Positions 1-11,820 of a DNA stretch of 64,000 bases are shown here, in pieces. Every line of letters begins with the position of its first letter. The first letter of the stretch is position 1. Made by a program: the position numbers and the translations under genes. The stretch comes from Diaporthe sp. PMI_573 (taxonomy: Eukaryota > Ascomycota > Sordariomycetes > Diaporthales > Diaporthaceae), in assembly GCA_021399435.1 (NCBI GenBank), contig JAJTUP010000040.1, positions 124,001-188,000 on the forward strand, read 5' to 3'. Below the pieces are notes generated by a model. The model ran no database searches and was not told where the DNA came from. It worked only from the letters and a program-made list of their open reading frames with translations.

Positions 1-11
1 CACACCTCCAA

Positions 12-358
12 ACAACTTCGACACCTTCACACGCAATGCACCGCATATCGACAGCTTCATGAAGTCATTCCCAGCCGACAACCGCTCATCAACACTAAGT
101 TGGATAGTGTTAGCAAAGCATCTAAGGATGCATTGGACCGTCAAGCCGCCGTCGCAGTCTTTACCTCCGGCAAACCCTATTCCCTCTATGAAGAGCCTGA
201 GACACTGAAACTATTCCAAATGCTAAATTCGGCATATAAACCTCCAGATCGCAATCGAATTGCCTCATTCCTCCACCCTGTCTACCTGGACCATCAGCAA
301 CGTGTCAAGGCTCTTCTGGACGAGGCCCCGCATCTCAACGTCATATTCGATGCCCGTC
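12..358 (+). pseudogene. hAT transposase fragment (region before the catalytic core)
   Basis: An open frame read through position 109 gives a protein with the features of fungal hAT transposases: a KLDSVSKASKDALDRQAA segment, then YSLYEEPETLKLFQMLNSAYKPP, split here as a short hydrophobic/aromatic block followed by the AYKPP-type turn, then a stretch ending LNVIFDA just where the first catalytic region should begin. No BED finger precedes it within the window and no DDE or dimerisation segment follows. At about 358 the frame runs into an unrelated Asp/Glu/Gln-rich sequence, so this is a truncated remnant. The family assignment is from pattern recognition only. Confidence 0.6.
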
Positions 359-511
359 ATAGTTGTCTTCCTCCTGGTCTTGGTACTGGTCGTCGTCATA
401 TTGCTCTTCATCGTCGTCGTACTGTTCTTGGTCCTGGTCTTGATAATCCTCTTCTTGTTCCTCTTCTGCACTGGCCTGGTTGTTGCGAGACTCAGGTTGA
501 GCGTTACACAT
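341..511 (-). pseudogene. Acidic Gln/Asp/Tyr-rich coding fragment
   Basis: A 56-codon minus-strand frame starts at an ATG at 511, directly behind a possible intron end (GCTGAC branch site, then GATAG). It encodes a very acidic run built from E, D, Q and Y, with DYQDQDQEQYDDD-type repeats. Its stop codon lies inside the neighbouring hAT sequence, so the true end is lost. I read it as the last exon of a host gene cut by the hAT piece. The composition gives no function, and plain low-complexity DNA is an alternative. Confidence 0.3.
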
Positions 512-605
512 GCTATCGTCAGCGTAAGCTACAATAAATTATTTGTGTTACAATATTTGTAGATCGTGGTACCCATGGACTTCCGTTATCACAGCTTTGT
601 AGTCC

Positions 606-3600
606 TCATGCAACAAGTACTACAACCTCCTCGGCACTCTTATCGTAGGCCTTCATCTCCCTCAACCTCCTCGGCTTACCAGGTCTACCCTTTCTGAAGA
701 ATCTATACAGGTATTCCGTCGGAATGGTGCTGATCGACACAAGCAACCTCGGATCCGCCCGCACGTCTGGCCGGTCGACTTGGACGAACAACGCCGCATC
801 AGGTCGGCCGATCAAGTACGCATCAGAATGCTTCAGGATCCACCGATCCGGCGGCGCCATAGCCGATACAGCAGCGATCCGTTCTTCGTAGCACGAAACT
901 GCCGTCCAGAATAGGGCGGTTGAGTTGGTCCACGACGCCGCGGGCCCGCTGCACTTCATGCTGCACGTTTCGAGACACTGCGTCGTGACATAGGCGAATG
1001 TAGCCGTTTCCTCTGAGTCAGCTAGCATGCGGGCCCAGTAGTTCTCCTTCTTGCAGGGTATCTTGAAGCATTGGAAGGGGAGATTGGGCTGGATGCAGGC
1101 AATGACGAAATTTTGACTCTTGCGGTCGATACCCGTATCGCCTAGGAGGTTGAGAACTGCCACGACAAGACCCTCAAATGCGCGCTGATGAGCGTGGTCG
1201 AGTCCCTCTATCCAAGCCTTGATATCAGATTGGTGAAGGGCTGCGACTATCTGGTGTGTGTCGTTGAGCGAGTTCCACAGTGGTGGTTTGGTCACAAGTC
1301 CGGCCACGTATGCTGGGAGGACATCCGCAAGCAGGTCCCGAACACGGACTCGCCGGGCAATACCAGTGCAGACACTCACCTGGACACCGAATAGAGCCTC
1401 CAGGTTGGCAGTGTAGATGGCATTCTGGCGCAGCATTGTTGACTTCCTCGTGCTCCCTGCCATCTTCACCCACGTCTGATTGAACTGAAACGCCAAAAGT
1501 CCAGCCTGACCACCCTGAAGGCCCAAGCCAACTTGCCTCTCGGCCGGTTCCCAGAAGCTCGGGGATGTTCCCAGGTCTTCCAGCATAACAACCGCTTCTT
1601 GCAGTCGAGCGTTGGGATCAGCGTGGCACTCCTGATTCTCGATAATACTGCCTCCAATCTTGACTTTTGCCTTCCTGCTGAAGGAGCGTGTCAAGTCGCC
1701 TCTTTGCTCCGAGTTTCTGCTCCAGTGTAGCTGAAGGTCTGCTGGGGCAGGCAGTCCCTCGTGGCTAATGATGCCGCCGCCCACAGAGACGGAAAACAGC
1801 AGATCTGGGTCCTCAATTGAAGCGACCATTTCACCTGGGCCCCAAGTATCGAGAATGTCCTCTGGGAAAGCCATCAAGTCTCGCCTTGATTGAGACTTGT
1901 CATCAATCGATGGGAGACTGGGCTTGCTGCTTATTTTATAAAAGACATTAGTGCCCTCCGTTTGGCCATCTTGGGAATGAAATGCGAATACGGGACCCTC
2001 TGTCATCTCCCCCATACATGTGAGTTCCACTAACGCCCCGAATACGGCAAACTCTTTGTAAGTCTCGGTATTCGACTGCTCGTTTCCATGGCCGGCCAGA
2101 GAAATGGTGTCCAGTGCCTTATCCAGGAAGAAGGGTCGTATTGGCCCGCAGTGTGCCTGGGCATAGGAGAGAAGCGCCAGGGATAAGAACTGCGCCGATA
2201 GAGATGTGAAATGCCTAATAGCTTCAGAGCCAGTGTCCAGTACACTGCGTAGACGGTGGGCCATGAAAGGCATGATCTCGCAGATACTGTCGATGATCGC
2301 GCTCTCAAGGTCTGGTTGCTGCTGCTTTTGCGCTTCCTGCTCACGTAGTCGCTGGATGGCCGAAAAAGGAACTCGATAGAGTTCAATGCGATCGACATGC
2401 GCGTAGAGAAAAGTAAACGAGTTGCAGCACCCGCCGAGTTGCTGGAGTACTCCAGCCGCTTGTTCCAAATTCTTGAGTACTTCTTGTACGACACTGTTAT
2501 CCTCTGGTCCGATGAGGGTAATGGCAGCACTCAAATTGTTCTCGCCGAAGGTAACAGACCCGAATTCAACATCATTAGTTCCTTCGGAATTTGGCCGTGC
2601 CCCACACAGGCCGCAGAGATACTCAATGATCTGTTTCGCAGAAAGAATCGGTCTCTTTGAATCCGTGTCTGTCGAAGAAGTTTTTGAGAGGTTGTTTTCG
2701 TGAATGTCCGTCTCTTGTAGAGGGAGGTTATGGTTGTGGACGCAGTTTGGCTGGTGGAAGTCGGAGATCAATGTGGGCAAGGCAGGTACCTCGAAAGGTT
2801 CAAAGATCCATGGCCCATTGATGGATTTCTCCATCAATTCGTCGGTTGTCTCCAGAGAAGAATATCCAAGCTTTTTTAACTCCGTAAGCCAGGCGTATTC
2901 TCCAATGGCAATCTGCTCGAAATGATTCTCCAACAGCCATTGCGTCTTGTTGTAATCTTGGGCTTTGAGAGCCTCCGCAAGATTTTCTGGCGAAGCCGAC
3001 TTTTGCTGTATCTTTTCCAAAGTTGGTGGATGCGGTTTGTGCCTGTTCAACGAGGTGATTAAGCTTGCTACGGCGGAATTTTGCTGTCTCGCCTGCGGTG
3101 ACGAATCGTCTGAGTGCGAGCCATGTAGAAAATCCGACGACGATGAGGATATCACAGATGATCTAGAGCTATCCTGGTAGCGTGGCCCGTAGCGAGACAG
3201 AGACTCCCGATCAGAGGCCGTTGTTGCAGATGCCCGGCTACTGATGGTCGATCTGATGGACTGTTTAACCCTGGTTTTGCGACCGGACTCGTTTGCCGGT
3301 AGACCTTGCACGATGCCGTTCCTAGCAAGCATGCCTCCGTTGACTGAGAAGTTCCTGCACACCATGAAGGCGCGCATGGCAGCGTTCTCCTCGGCTATTG
3401 CTTCCGATTCGTATGCGAGATCGGTCTGGTACTCACGGCCATTTACAAGGACCAGGCAGGTATAACCAGATGGGTCCCGGAATATCTCGAACTTAGGGTC
3501 ATCCCATCCTCGTCGCCGGCAAAGGGCTAAGTATCCATGTCAGCGGTTCTCTGACTATTGACGGGTGATGCTATTCGGTGCTGCAGCAATCGGTGATTCA

Positions 3601-3643
3601 GGTGCAACTCACAGTCTAGGTACTGTTTGTAGAAACCGCCCAT
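606..3643 (-). CDS. Large protein with N-terminal dsRNA-binding-like domain, function unknown
   Basis: Two exons: 3643-3613 (start ATG at 3643-3641) and 3526-606. The 86-bp intron (3527-3612) has GTGAGT at its 5' end and CTGAC...TTAG at its 3' end. Splicing joins MGGFYKQYLDS to LCRRRGWDDPKFEIF and yields about 983 aa. Residues ~1-75 resemble a double-stranded RNA-binding fold: a helix, then a three-strand region around YTCLVLVNGREY, then a helix rich in EAIAEENAAMRAF. A Ser/Thr-rich linker follows (~85-165), then a long mixed alpha/beta body ending in a basic tail, RKGRPGKPRRL. No catalytic motif was recognised. The reading frame is intact and the codon use looks host-like, so this is probably a functional single-copy gene. 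Similar long fungal proteins are annotated only as hypothetical. The start depends on the inferred intron, but the ORF without it would begin inside the domain. Confidence 0.75.
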
Positions 3644-4853
3644 CGTGCTCCGTCAACAAGAAATCGAAATCGATAAAGTTGGAGAAAGTATCCTTCGGGG
3701 CAAGGTTATTAAAGAGTACAGTGGATGACCGGGCAATGAACTGCCAGCACTGTGCCTTGCCGGCCTACCTGCGGCATGATCCGTTACTTACAGCTAATAA
3801 CACACGTGGCGCCATTCACCAGCGAGCGTCGCAACACGACCTCGAGCGATAGCAAAAGAGTATAAAGGATGGAACTAAATGTACCCAGCTCAAGCGACCT
3901 CAAGCGTATTTATTGATGGGTCAAGATTGACGCCTCAGCCGCATCGTGACGTGTTGGCGATACACAGCCACCACCAATGAGTTAGGCGCGTAAATGTTGA
4001 GGGGAAATCCATGTGTTCCTGTCGGCGGTCCCGTTTCCTGACTGGCCGGAATGTGTCACGTGATGTGGTCGAGCCAGACCCCGGCGCTAGTTAGTGACCT
4101 CTCGCTGTCGTCACCGTTCGCGGGCCGATACGTACCATCACTGCCCGCAACTCGTCTACAGTTCGTTTTATATACTTGAAGAGGTCTCCCCTTGCGCCCG
4201 TATAGCATCACGAGCGCCCCTTTCATCTCCGAGTCTCATACGCCGACCAATTACGCAACTGCCGACCTGCAACCCCGGCGCGCTCGCAGCTAGGAAGCCA
4301 CAATCCTGGCCGGCACCTTCGTTCTCACCAGAACCAGCAGCGCTTTAGCGTTACTTCGGGACTTTCGCATGCAATCTGCGAAAATAGTCCCAGCCGACGT
4401 AAGATGTCCAGAAAGGACTGGGAAGAATGCCCTCGATTATGCCAAAATTCTGCGATAGAGCCGTAGAAAACGGGGTAACCTGGCATGATTTCAATGTCTT
4501 GTCTTTAGCTTAGTTAAGTTGCTAACGCTGAACGAGATCCTTGGTTATTACGTATTTGACACGGCTGCGGTCGAGTCGACAAAAGTATGCGCGTGTTTGC
4601 TAAAGCCCGCCGAACAACCTCCTTCGCTTGCCTGATGCAGGTTTCTCGGTTCCAATCAATCAAAACCCAACTCTCTCAGGACTTCAAGCTCGAGAGTTAC
4701 CTGGTAATCCTTGGTAAAGACCCCAGGTTCTTGACAATTGATCTTATGAACCCAGCCTTGACGAGGATCTGGAGCTCTCTCGATCTGCTCCCGATTTATC
4801 CATTTCGCCTGCACTCTGACGCCAACGTTTCTGGGGATTTGTCTCTTCCTCTC
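3644..4853. other. Intergenic stretch, no gene recognised
   Basis: This is the upstream region of the large minus-strand gene. It holds only short, unsupported ORFs on the plus strand (3565-3852, 4094-4348, 4587-4910) without domains, splice support or coding bias. I see no RNA gene and no clear repeat. Promoter elements of the gene at 3643 should lie in the first few hundred bases, but none stands out. Confidence 0.5.
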
Positions 4854-5522
4854 CTAATCAATGATCCTAAGCGATTTTATAAGTTTGGTATGGCAGTCGG
4901 CAGTCGGTAGAAGGTGATCTGTTAATTCCTTGAAAAGGGTGTACCAGGAGAAAGATAGGTTTGATGAACCAAGGGCTGTATATTTGACTCCATGTTCGTA
5001 GGCGAATGGGTAAAATCCTGCCATTTCCCAGTCAACGATGGCAGCTAGGACGTACTGAGGTTCGCTGTCGTCATGTCTTAACCGTCTCCTCACGAGGATA
5101 TTTCGTGGCTCGAGATCGTTATGACAGAAGATAACCTTGTTTTGTAGCTCATCAAGCTCCAAGCAGGTCAATTCCAACCGGTCCATGTCCTCGGAGAGGG
5201 ACTCGAGTGCAATGCCACCTTCAACTTTCAGAAGCCTGCACGCGCCATCGCTTGCTGCGAGGACAGAATGGAGGAACTGCTCCATAGTTTCAGAAAACCC
5301 AAGCTTTGGACCACTAACTGCATTCTTCCCATGCTTGAAATCGCTAAGCCCCTGGTTGTGGAAATTCGAATCTAGACATATGTCCTTGACCTCCAATTTT
5401 TGTAGCCTCTCAACCGCATGAACAACCAAGTTCATCAACTCCCTTTGATGATTTCGGTCAAGTGTGTGCCACACGTCATCAAGCGGGACTGCATCTATAC
5501 CAGACTTGCGTATTGTGATATG
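4854..5522 (-). pseudogene. APH/choline-kinase-type phosphotransferase, C-terminal part
   Basis: The minus-strand frame carries the hallmarks of the aminoglycoside phosphotransferase/choline kinase fold: the catalytic loop FCHNDLEPRNILV (Brenner motif, with the catalytic Asp and the metal-binding Asn) and, about 30 residues later, VDWEMAGFYP (DFG-equivalent Asp). The C-terminal helices follow to a normal stop at 4854. The frame is open upstream to 5522, where a TAG ends it just inside an AT-rich palindromic block. The phosphate-binding N-lobe is missing, so the gene is 5' truncated or continues through an exon I cannot find. In fungi such proteins have unknown small-molecule substrates. Calling it drug resistance would be unwarranted. 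Confidence 0.7.
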
Positions 5523-5640
5523 CTAAAGTGATATCACACTGTGCTAAAGTGCTAAAGTGATATATATCACCGTGAATATATATCACGATAGCTAAAATGC
5601 TATCGGCCGTGTAGCACCCTTATCAGATAAGATTAGATAA
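5509..5640. repeat. AT-rich palindromic block
   Basis: Several near-perfect palindromes are packed together: GTGATATATATCAC, a second TATATATCAC copy, repeated GCTAAAGTG words, and GATAAGATTAGATAATCTTATC, read here as two arms GATAAGATTA/ATAATCTTATC. The block abuts the broken 5' side of the kinase remnant. It could be a decayed MITE or hairpin-forming insertion. I could not define its ends or a target duplication. Confidence 0.45.
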
Positions 5641-6338
5641 TCTTATCTACAGCACTGTCGTTGGATCTACTGCAATGAACTTTTTCAACACCCCCTTGTT
5701 CTCGTCACATCTTTAACACAACATGGGATTTCATAGTGTATTTAGATTCGCAGAATTTCCCCATAATCTAAATGAAAGTTTTTAGATTCAATCTTTCTTG
5801 CTACTCACGCACACACCCTTGTGTGGGAGGCGAGAGGATGCCAACTACATCCGACTTCTTTAGCTTAGGCTGCAGCTCTATAGTTTGTGCTATAATCCTG
5901 AGTGTAGGCTGTAGACCATGGCATGGGCAGCAGGCCATGGTGCAACCTTTGGTATGTAAGTTGCTGCTAGCATCCACCACACCAAATGCACTTGTGACTT
6001 GATGCTGGCACCAATCCTTCCCCCTGCCGGATATCTTTGAGTTCCGCGGTCTGTGTTGGAGAAGTGGCATGGATGATAGTGTTGCATAGACAGCCACAGG
6101 AAACGGTGTCACAGATGACGCGTGAATCGTCAGAACAGTGTTACAGGTCTGTTGCAGGGTCAGCAGGTCTAGTGTCATACCTCGCCTCTTTACCTATAAG
6201 AAGGAGGAGAGCAAGAACAACCATGATGAGAAAGAGACAGGAGACAATCATTCCGATCATCATTAGATTATGAGTTACCGGTACCTAGTGAGAGCGCGCG
6301 GTCCGGCAGTCTGCTGCCTCGACTTTCAATATTGAATT
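5641..6338. other. Stretch without recognisable gene before the Restless-like hAT
   Basis: ORFs exist on both strands (for example 5801-6178 minus and 6037-6273 plus), but none shows a known domain, splice pattern or convincing composition. The 5' terminal inverted repeat of the hAT that starts coding at 6339 should lie in the last few hundred bases. I could not pin it down, because the matching 3' end has been lost. Confidence 0.4.
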
Positions 6339-7428
6339 ATGAGTTCATCTTCAAAAGTTATCACTGATACCCTTACTCGATCACAGACTAGAGCATCACC
6401 CGATGATCTGCCCTTCGAATCATCTAGCTTCGACGTCATTTTCCGCACCACTCATCCAGAGAAGGCCAAACTAGGGCCATCTGGCAAACGAAAGACGTCT
6501 GGTCGTGTTATGTATGAATGCCTTCATTGTCCCCCAGATAGTCCATGGTCAAATGGAAAGCGTGGCAATGCTATATACCACGCGAAAAGGAAGCATGCCT
6601 CTATTCTTCAGACGGAGGCCAGTACCGTAGACGAGCACGACTCAGATATTATTACCCGGCCGTCAAAGCAGCCTCGGATGGACAATTTTTTTCAGAGTCG
6701 GCCATCAGATGCCACTTTACGCCGCGTCTTTAACCGACAGCAATATATAGAATCGATTGTCGGTCTTCTCACACGCCGTCGTTTACCATTCTCCGCGGTG
6801 AAATGGGATGAGATGCAGGATATCATATTGGCATGCAATCCGGCTATTGAGGATCTTCTCCTCACGTCCCGCGACGCGGCGATGCGTCATATTACCACTA
6901 CTTTCGACTTATACCGATCCCAACTGAGAGCAAAGCTTCAGGCGTCCGTATCGAAGATCCATCTCTCGACCGATCTCTGGACATCGCCTCATCGGCATGG
7001 CATTTTAGCAGTATGCGCTAGATGGGTTGATAATGGCTATCGACTTCAAAAGGCCCTGCTAGCTATGCCTGAATGTCGATACAGCCACAGTGGCGAGCGC
7101 CAAGCATCTCTAATGGCGGAAGCAATCGAAGAATACGGCATTGCGAAGCAAATCGGCTATCATACCGGCGATAATGCTACTTCAAACGATACCTGTTTAA
7201 AGCATCTCTCACAAATGCTACAGGATAAATACGGTGTATGCTATTTAGAACGCTGATTAATAGGTAGTTGGTTAACTGAGTCTAGGTGTCTTTCCATCCC
7301 AGCCAGCGTCGAATCCGATGCATCACTCATATCATAAATCTCTCCCTTCAAGCCTTTCTCCTTGCGTCCTCGAAAGAAGCTTTACGCGCAGCACTTGCCG
7401 CTGCTAGCGACGTGGCCGGCGCCGAGAT
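6339..7428 (+). pseudogene. Restless-like hAT transposase, 5' half
   Basis: The first exon encodes a BED-type zinc finger (ECLHCPPD...HAKRKH), then the first catalytic segment, IHLSTDLWTSP, whose Asp is the first D of the hAT DDE triad, and GYHTGDNATSNDTC, with the second Asp. A 50-bp intron at 7236-7285 (GTATGC..CTAG, phase 0) joins DKYG to VSFHPSQRRIRCITH, giving the CxxH-type HIINLSLQAF motif of hAT proteins. The frame then runs to 7428, where another hAT (7429-10454) has inserted. Coding resumes at 10463. Apart from the insertions this half has no stop or frameshift, so the copy was young when it was hit. Confidence 0.85.
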
Positions 7429-10400
7429 CAAGGCTCGGACCCACTACACTGCAAATCCACGTGGACCACAAATAAGTGGCCCATCTCTATTACATCCACT
7501 TGTCGGCCCTCAGATTACGTAATAATCCACTACACTTGGACCTGAAAGTGGATGTAATGGAGTGGATTTAGGTGGATTTAGGTACAGGGGGATATTCCCT
7601 GACCCTGTACGGTTCATAGTACTTATTTTTGTATATAGTTGCCTATTAAATCGAGGTACCTGGACCCAAGTTAACCGAGGTCGATCACCCCTACAGCTAA
7701 TCTTATAACATTATACGAGAAACTACCCCTATTGAGCGCGTTTTCTACAGATTTCCTGCTTTGTTTTTGCCAAAAACTTTTTTTTTTGACGATGTCAGCC
7801 AACCAGCCAGGCCAACCAGGCCAACAGCAGCAGCTCGAAGACCGTCTTTTTCGCCATTTCAGAGGCTGGAATTGGTCAGAACGCGCTCGTGATACTAGCT
7901 CTTGGCTGTGGGACTTTGGCTATGATATTCAACGTCATGGCTTACGCAAATGGGCTTGCAAGTACTGTATCCTCGGAAATCGTCCCATTATCGCGAGTTT
8001 TACCTCTTCAGGTCTCCAGAACGCGGCAAATCATCTATGGCGTGAGCACAAAACACCAGCACCAGAGGGAGAGAAAAGGAGCACAGCACAGCTCAAATCC
8101 GAAGGCGCACTGAAATCGAACCAGCCGACTATTGCATCTGTTTTGAAACTGGACGTCAACAAGCCTACGGAACAGAACATCGCGAATAGCTTCATCTCAC
8201 GCTTTGATAAGCAACACTTTCAGCGTATGCTAGTCGAGTTAATCGTCAGTAGCAACCAGTCATTTTCCTTCGCCCAGAACCCCATCCTCCGAGAAATCTT
8301 CGACTATTTGAGTCCCTCCGTTTCGATCCAACGCGCCAACTTGAGTGCCAGGGCTGTCCGATATAAGATCATTCAAGAGTATAACCGCCACAAGCAGACG
8401 GTTATCGAGGTGCTGAGGAACTCCCCTGGAGCGCTTCATATCTCATTTGATGGCTGGACGTCTCGAAATAAGCTTGCCCTCTACGGTATTGCTTGTTTTT
8501 TCAGAGATGAGAAGAATCGGCCATGCAAAATCATGATTGGGGTTCCAGAGGCTCATCGTCACTTCGGCTCAACGATCGGTGGGGAGGTTCTCGACGTCCT
8601 ACACACCTTTGGCGTGAGTCCAGAGAAGATTGGCTATTTCACGCTCGACAATGCTGAAAACAACGATACTGCAATGGAGGTCATAGGTGCTGAACTTGGG
8701 TTCGATGGCCGACTACGCCGAGGAAGCTGTATTGGCCACACAATTAACTTGTCAGCCAAGGCGCTCTTATTTGGCAAAAACGCCGACGCGTTCGAGCAGC
8801 AATTATCAGGCGCAGAAGCGTTATCTGATGCTGAATACGCTCGATGGCGCAAAAGAGGACCAGTTGGCAAGTTACACAATATCGTAGTTGATGTGCGTAT
8901 TAGCCATCGGCTGATTTACTTATTCAAGGAGGTCCAGAGGGTAAGCGGTTTTACTAAATCCTATTCGTCTCATACTAATTCCATATATCTAACAGGACGA
9001 AATTAATCGCGCCACCACCCTTAAACTCCGATCGAAGAAACCAGTCAAGCTAATTATCGATAACGACACGCGTTGGCTGTCACAACTCTACATGATCCGC
9101 AGGGCTCTACGGTTGAAAACCTCTATCGAACTCCTACTGATCAAGTATAAGGCGCAATGGGAGGACGAAAATCGGTCTAAAAAGACTGGCCAAGTGACAC
9201 AAGCCAAGTTGGCGAGAAAACCACGCATCCTCCGAGACGAGAATCAGCTAGCGGACAGAGACTGGGAGGTTCTTTACCATTTGGAGGCTATTCTGACTGT
9301 TTTTGAGACCGTGGTGAAGACGCTTGAGGGTGATGGACACACCCGCAGGCGTAAGCAAGGCTGGACTGGCTCCTATGGCAATATCTGGGACGTGGTGGCT
9401 ATGAGTTGCTGCTTAACACACTGGAAGAATATAAGCAGCTTGCTGCTGACTTTCCTGATCCAGAGCACTTCCGCATCGGAATCAACCTTGCTTGGGATAA
9501 GCTGGATGAATATTATCGGCGGCTGGACGAGACGCCCATCTACTATACGGCTATGGCGCTCCATCCAGCCTATCGTTGGGACTGGTTTGATGAAACGTGG
9601 GCTCATAAGCCTAGTTGGGTTGAAAAGGCAAAAGAGATGGTCGCCGACGTCTGGCTGTCCGATTACGCTCATCTCGAGGTTAGAACCAGCAGCAGCAGAG
9701 GCGACGACGAGCCTCCAGCAAAAAGAGCTCGGTTTTTCAACCCCTTCGAGAAGAACAGCCGTCTGCCAAGCTCAACACCAGCCTCCGCAGCAGCTATTGT
9801 TGGTGACGAGTACCAAGCGTGGCAGACGGATCGTGACGTCAGCGACGGCAACGTTCGTGATCCAATTGGTTACTGGATCACTAAGCAAAGCAGATATCCT
9901 CGATTATCCAGGATGGCCTTGGACTTCCTGAGAATCCAGCCGATGTCAGCCGAGTGTGAGAGGTTATTTTCAGCTGCTGGCAAGATGGTCTCGGGGTTGC
10001 GTACAAACCTAGATGCTGAGATTATCGCCATTTGTCAGGTTTTACGCTCTTGGTACCGTGCCGGCATTATCAAGGACCCGGATCCATTGCTTAAGTCGCA
10101 CCTTGAAAGTAAGCTGGATGGCGGGTTGTGGGACTCTAGGCGACGACGAGCTGGCGCTTGCTGAGTCAAAATGGCTATTGGAGGGCGAGGATAGCGCCAG
10201 CGAGGTTGACGATTCATCACAGCAGCAGCAGGCTGAGGAGTTAGTGTCAACCTCTGAAAGTGAGGCTGAATAGGCGTCGACGAGGTTGTGAATAGCCTCA
10301 AAAATCGACTTATAAATCCACTTATAAATCCACGTGTGTACATCCATTCCACTCCGGTCGAATATGTGCTACATCCACTACGTAATTGCTAAAAAATCGT

Positions 10401-10454
10401 ACATCCACTCTACTTGGTCCAAAAGTGGAGTGGATGTAGTGGTTCCGACCCTTG
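7429..10454 (+). mobile_element. Nested hAT element (3,026 bp) with 8-bp target duplication
   Basis: The left end CAAGGCTCGGACCCACTACA and the right end, read on the minus strand, CAAGGGTCGGAACCACTACA are imperfect terminal inverted repeats. GCCGAGAT stands on both sides (7421-7428 and 10455-10462), the 8-bp duplication expected of hAT transposition. Removing the element and one duplicate restores the reading frame of the outer hAT (…AGAE joined to MYEQF…). Both ends contain many ATCCAC/GTGGAT subterminal words. The element carries one transposase gene with two frameshifts, so it is not autonomous now. Confidence 0.92.
7792..10273 (+). pseudogene. hAT transposase of the nested element, two frameshifts
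   Basis: Coding starts at ATG 7792 (MSANQPGQPG). A 55-bp intron at 8941-8995 (GTAAGC..AACAG, phase 0) is well formed. Recognisable parts: BED finger (WACKYC...HLWREHK), LHISFDGWTS and GYFTLDNAENNDTAM (first two Asp), the CIGHTINLSAKA motif, RWLSQ, then the C-terminal dimerisation segment [20 protein letters not shown]. Frameshift 1 lies near 9395: compared with the related copy at 36,540, four bases are missing inside what should be WDV-(I/V)-Q-G. Frameshift 2 lies at about 10,126: one extra G compared with the partial copy at 61,198-61,758 turns the acidic, Gln-rich tail into a false end at 10164. Confidence 0.85.
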
Positions 10455-10462
10455 GCCGAGAT

Positions 10463-11607
10463 GTACGAACAATTCTACTTCACACTATATTATATATCCG
10501 CCAACGAGCCAGCATCGCGGTCTGAAGGTTCGGGACAGCAAGAACAGTCTTTCAGTAAGATATGGAAGGGAAAGGCTAAAAGGGCCGCTCGGAAGGCCCC
10601 CGATTTCAAGGATGACAACTTCAGAGGCTGGCAAACCATCCCGGCGATGCGTAAACTACATAACATTGCGGTCTGGCTTCGAAATTCATCTATCCACAGT
10701 GATCTATGGGAGGATCGAGTAGGCTTGCGGCTTGGGGTCGATAACGACACCCGATGGAACTCTTGGTATAAGCTGATCGATAATCTTATCAGAAGGCAAT
10801 CACAGATCAAGCAATTCTTGCTTGATTACGATAAGGAGATCAACGATAATATCCTCAACTCATCAGATTGGGATTACCTTGAAAAAACACATAGATTTCT
10901 CCACCCATTCGCGTCAGCAACTTTATGGGCTGAGGGTAAGAATTCTACATTGTCGCAAATATTGACAATTATGGATGGTTTATTACGCCACTACGAAAAG
11001 AACAAGGTTTGCTGTCTCTTGATAGACTCTAAACCCCAACTTGGCTAATTATCCAATCTAGGAACATTACTCGAAGCCAGAGACGCTTGATCGCCGTATC
11101 CTTCATTCAATTGAGATGGGCTGGTTCATTCTCGACAAGTATTATACGATGACCGAAGATGCGCCTGTTTACGCTGCCGCCCTCCTTCTTGATCCTTCAA
11201 AGCGAATCAGGTACATTGAGCGCCACTGGCCAGAGTCATGGCACGAGAACGCCATTGCTGGTGTCCGTACAATTTGGGAAGAAGAGTACAAAACTCAGCC
11301 TGAGACTGGACCTGCAGAGCCGGTTGATGAGGTATGTGCTTCGCAAAAGCGGCAGCCGAACGAGTGGGACGCTTTACTTGAAGAGTTGGAAGTCACCGAG
11401 GATCTGGGCGATTGTATGGACGATCTTGAAGACTTTATCAAGGCAACACCCATCAAAATAAGTGGATCACCACTTCAATGGTGGTGTCATAAGGATCAGC
11501 GGAAGACTTATCCTCAGCTAAGTCGAATGGCTATTGATATCCTCTCAATCGCGCCTGAATCAGCTGATCCGGAATCTGCTTTCTCTGGTGGTCGACGTAC
11601 TCTCTCC
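10463..11607 (+). pseudogene. Restless-like hAT transposase, 3' half
   Basis: This is the continuation of the gene broken at 7428. It includes RKLHNIAVWLRNSS, the NDTRWNSWY motif typical of hAT proteins, a 55-bp intron at 11007-11061 (GTTTGC..CTAG) joining YEKNK to EHYSKPETLDRR, and the dimerisation segment QWWCHKDQRKTYPQLSRMA with SIAPESADPESAFSGGRRTLS. The normal end is missing: at 11608 the end of another hAT begins, and the frame stops at once. The transposase is therefore split by two independent insertions. The catalytic Glu segment appears to be present in this half, but I cannot assign the exact residue. Confidence 0.82.
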
Positions 11608-11793
11608 CAGAGTGCGTAATCAACCAATTCAACTCAACTGGTACCTCCTCGCAGTTGGATTGACATCCGGCCAAGTATATTTCAGTTGGATTGAAGTTGG
11701 ACGAGGCTGCTCTCAGTTGGATTGCAGTTGGTTGTTTCGCACCAACGGATATCTCCGATCTTCACGTCTTAACGCCGATCCCACTCATCACTA
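11608..11793 (-). mobile_element. Solo terminal segment of a hAT element
   Basis: The piece begins CAGAGTGCGTAATC, a typical hAT terminus, and is almost identical, in inverted orientation, to the 3' end of the hAT at 39,675-39,860. Identity stops exactly around the sequence equivalent to that element's stop codon (TAGTGATGAG). Only the 3' untranslated end is present, with no transposase. It splits the last exon of the Restless-like gene. Its far side has no matching terminus, so a deletion followed or accompanied the insertion. Confidence 0.7.
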
Positions 11794-11820
11794 AATAACA
11801 TTTATACAGTTAAAGTATAA

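Noticed and set aside
4854..5522. Antibiotic-resistance phosphotransferase
   Set aside because: The APH fold is common in fungi with unrelated substrates, and this copy lacks the N-lobe.
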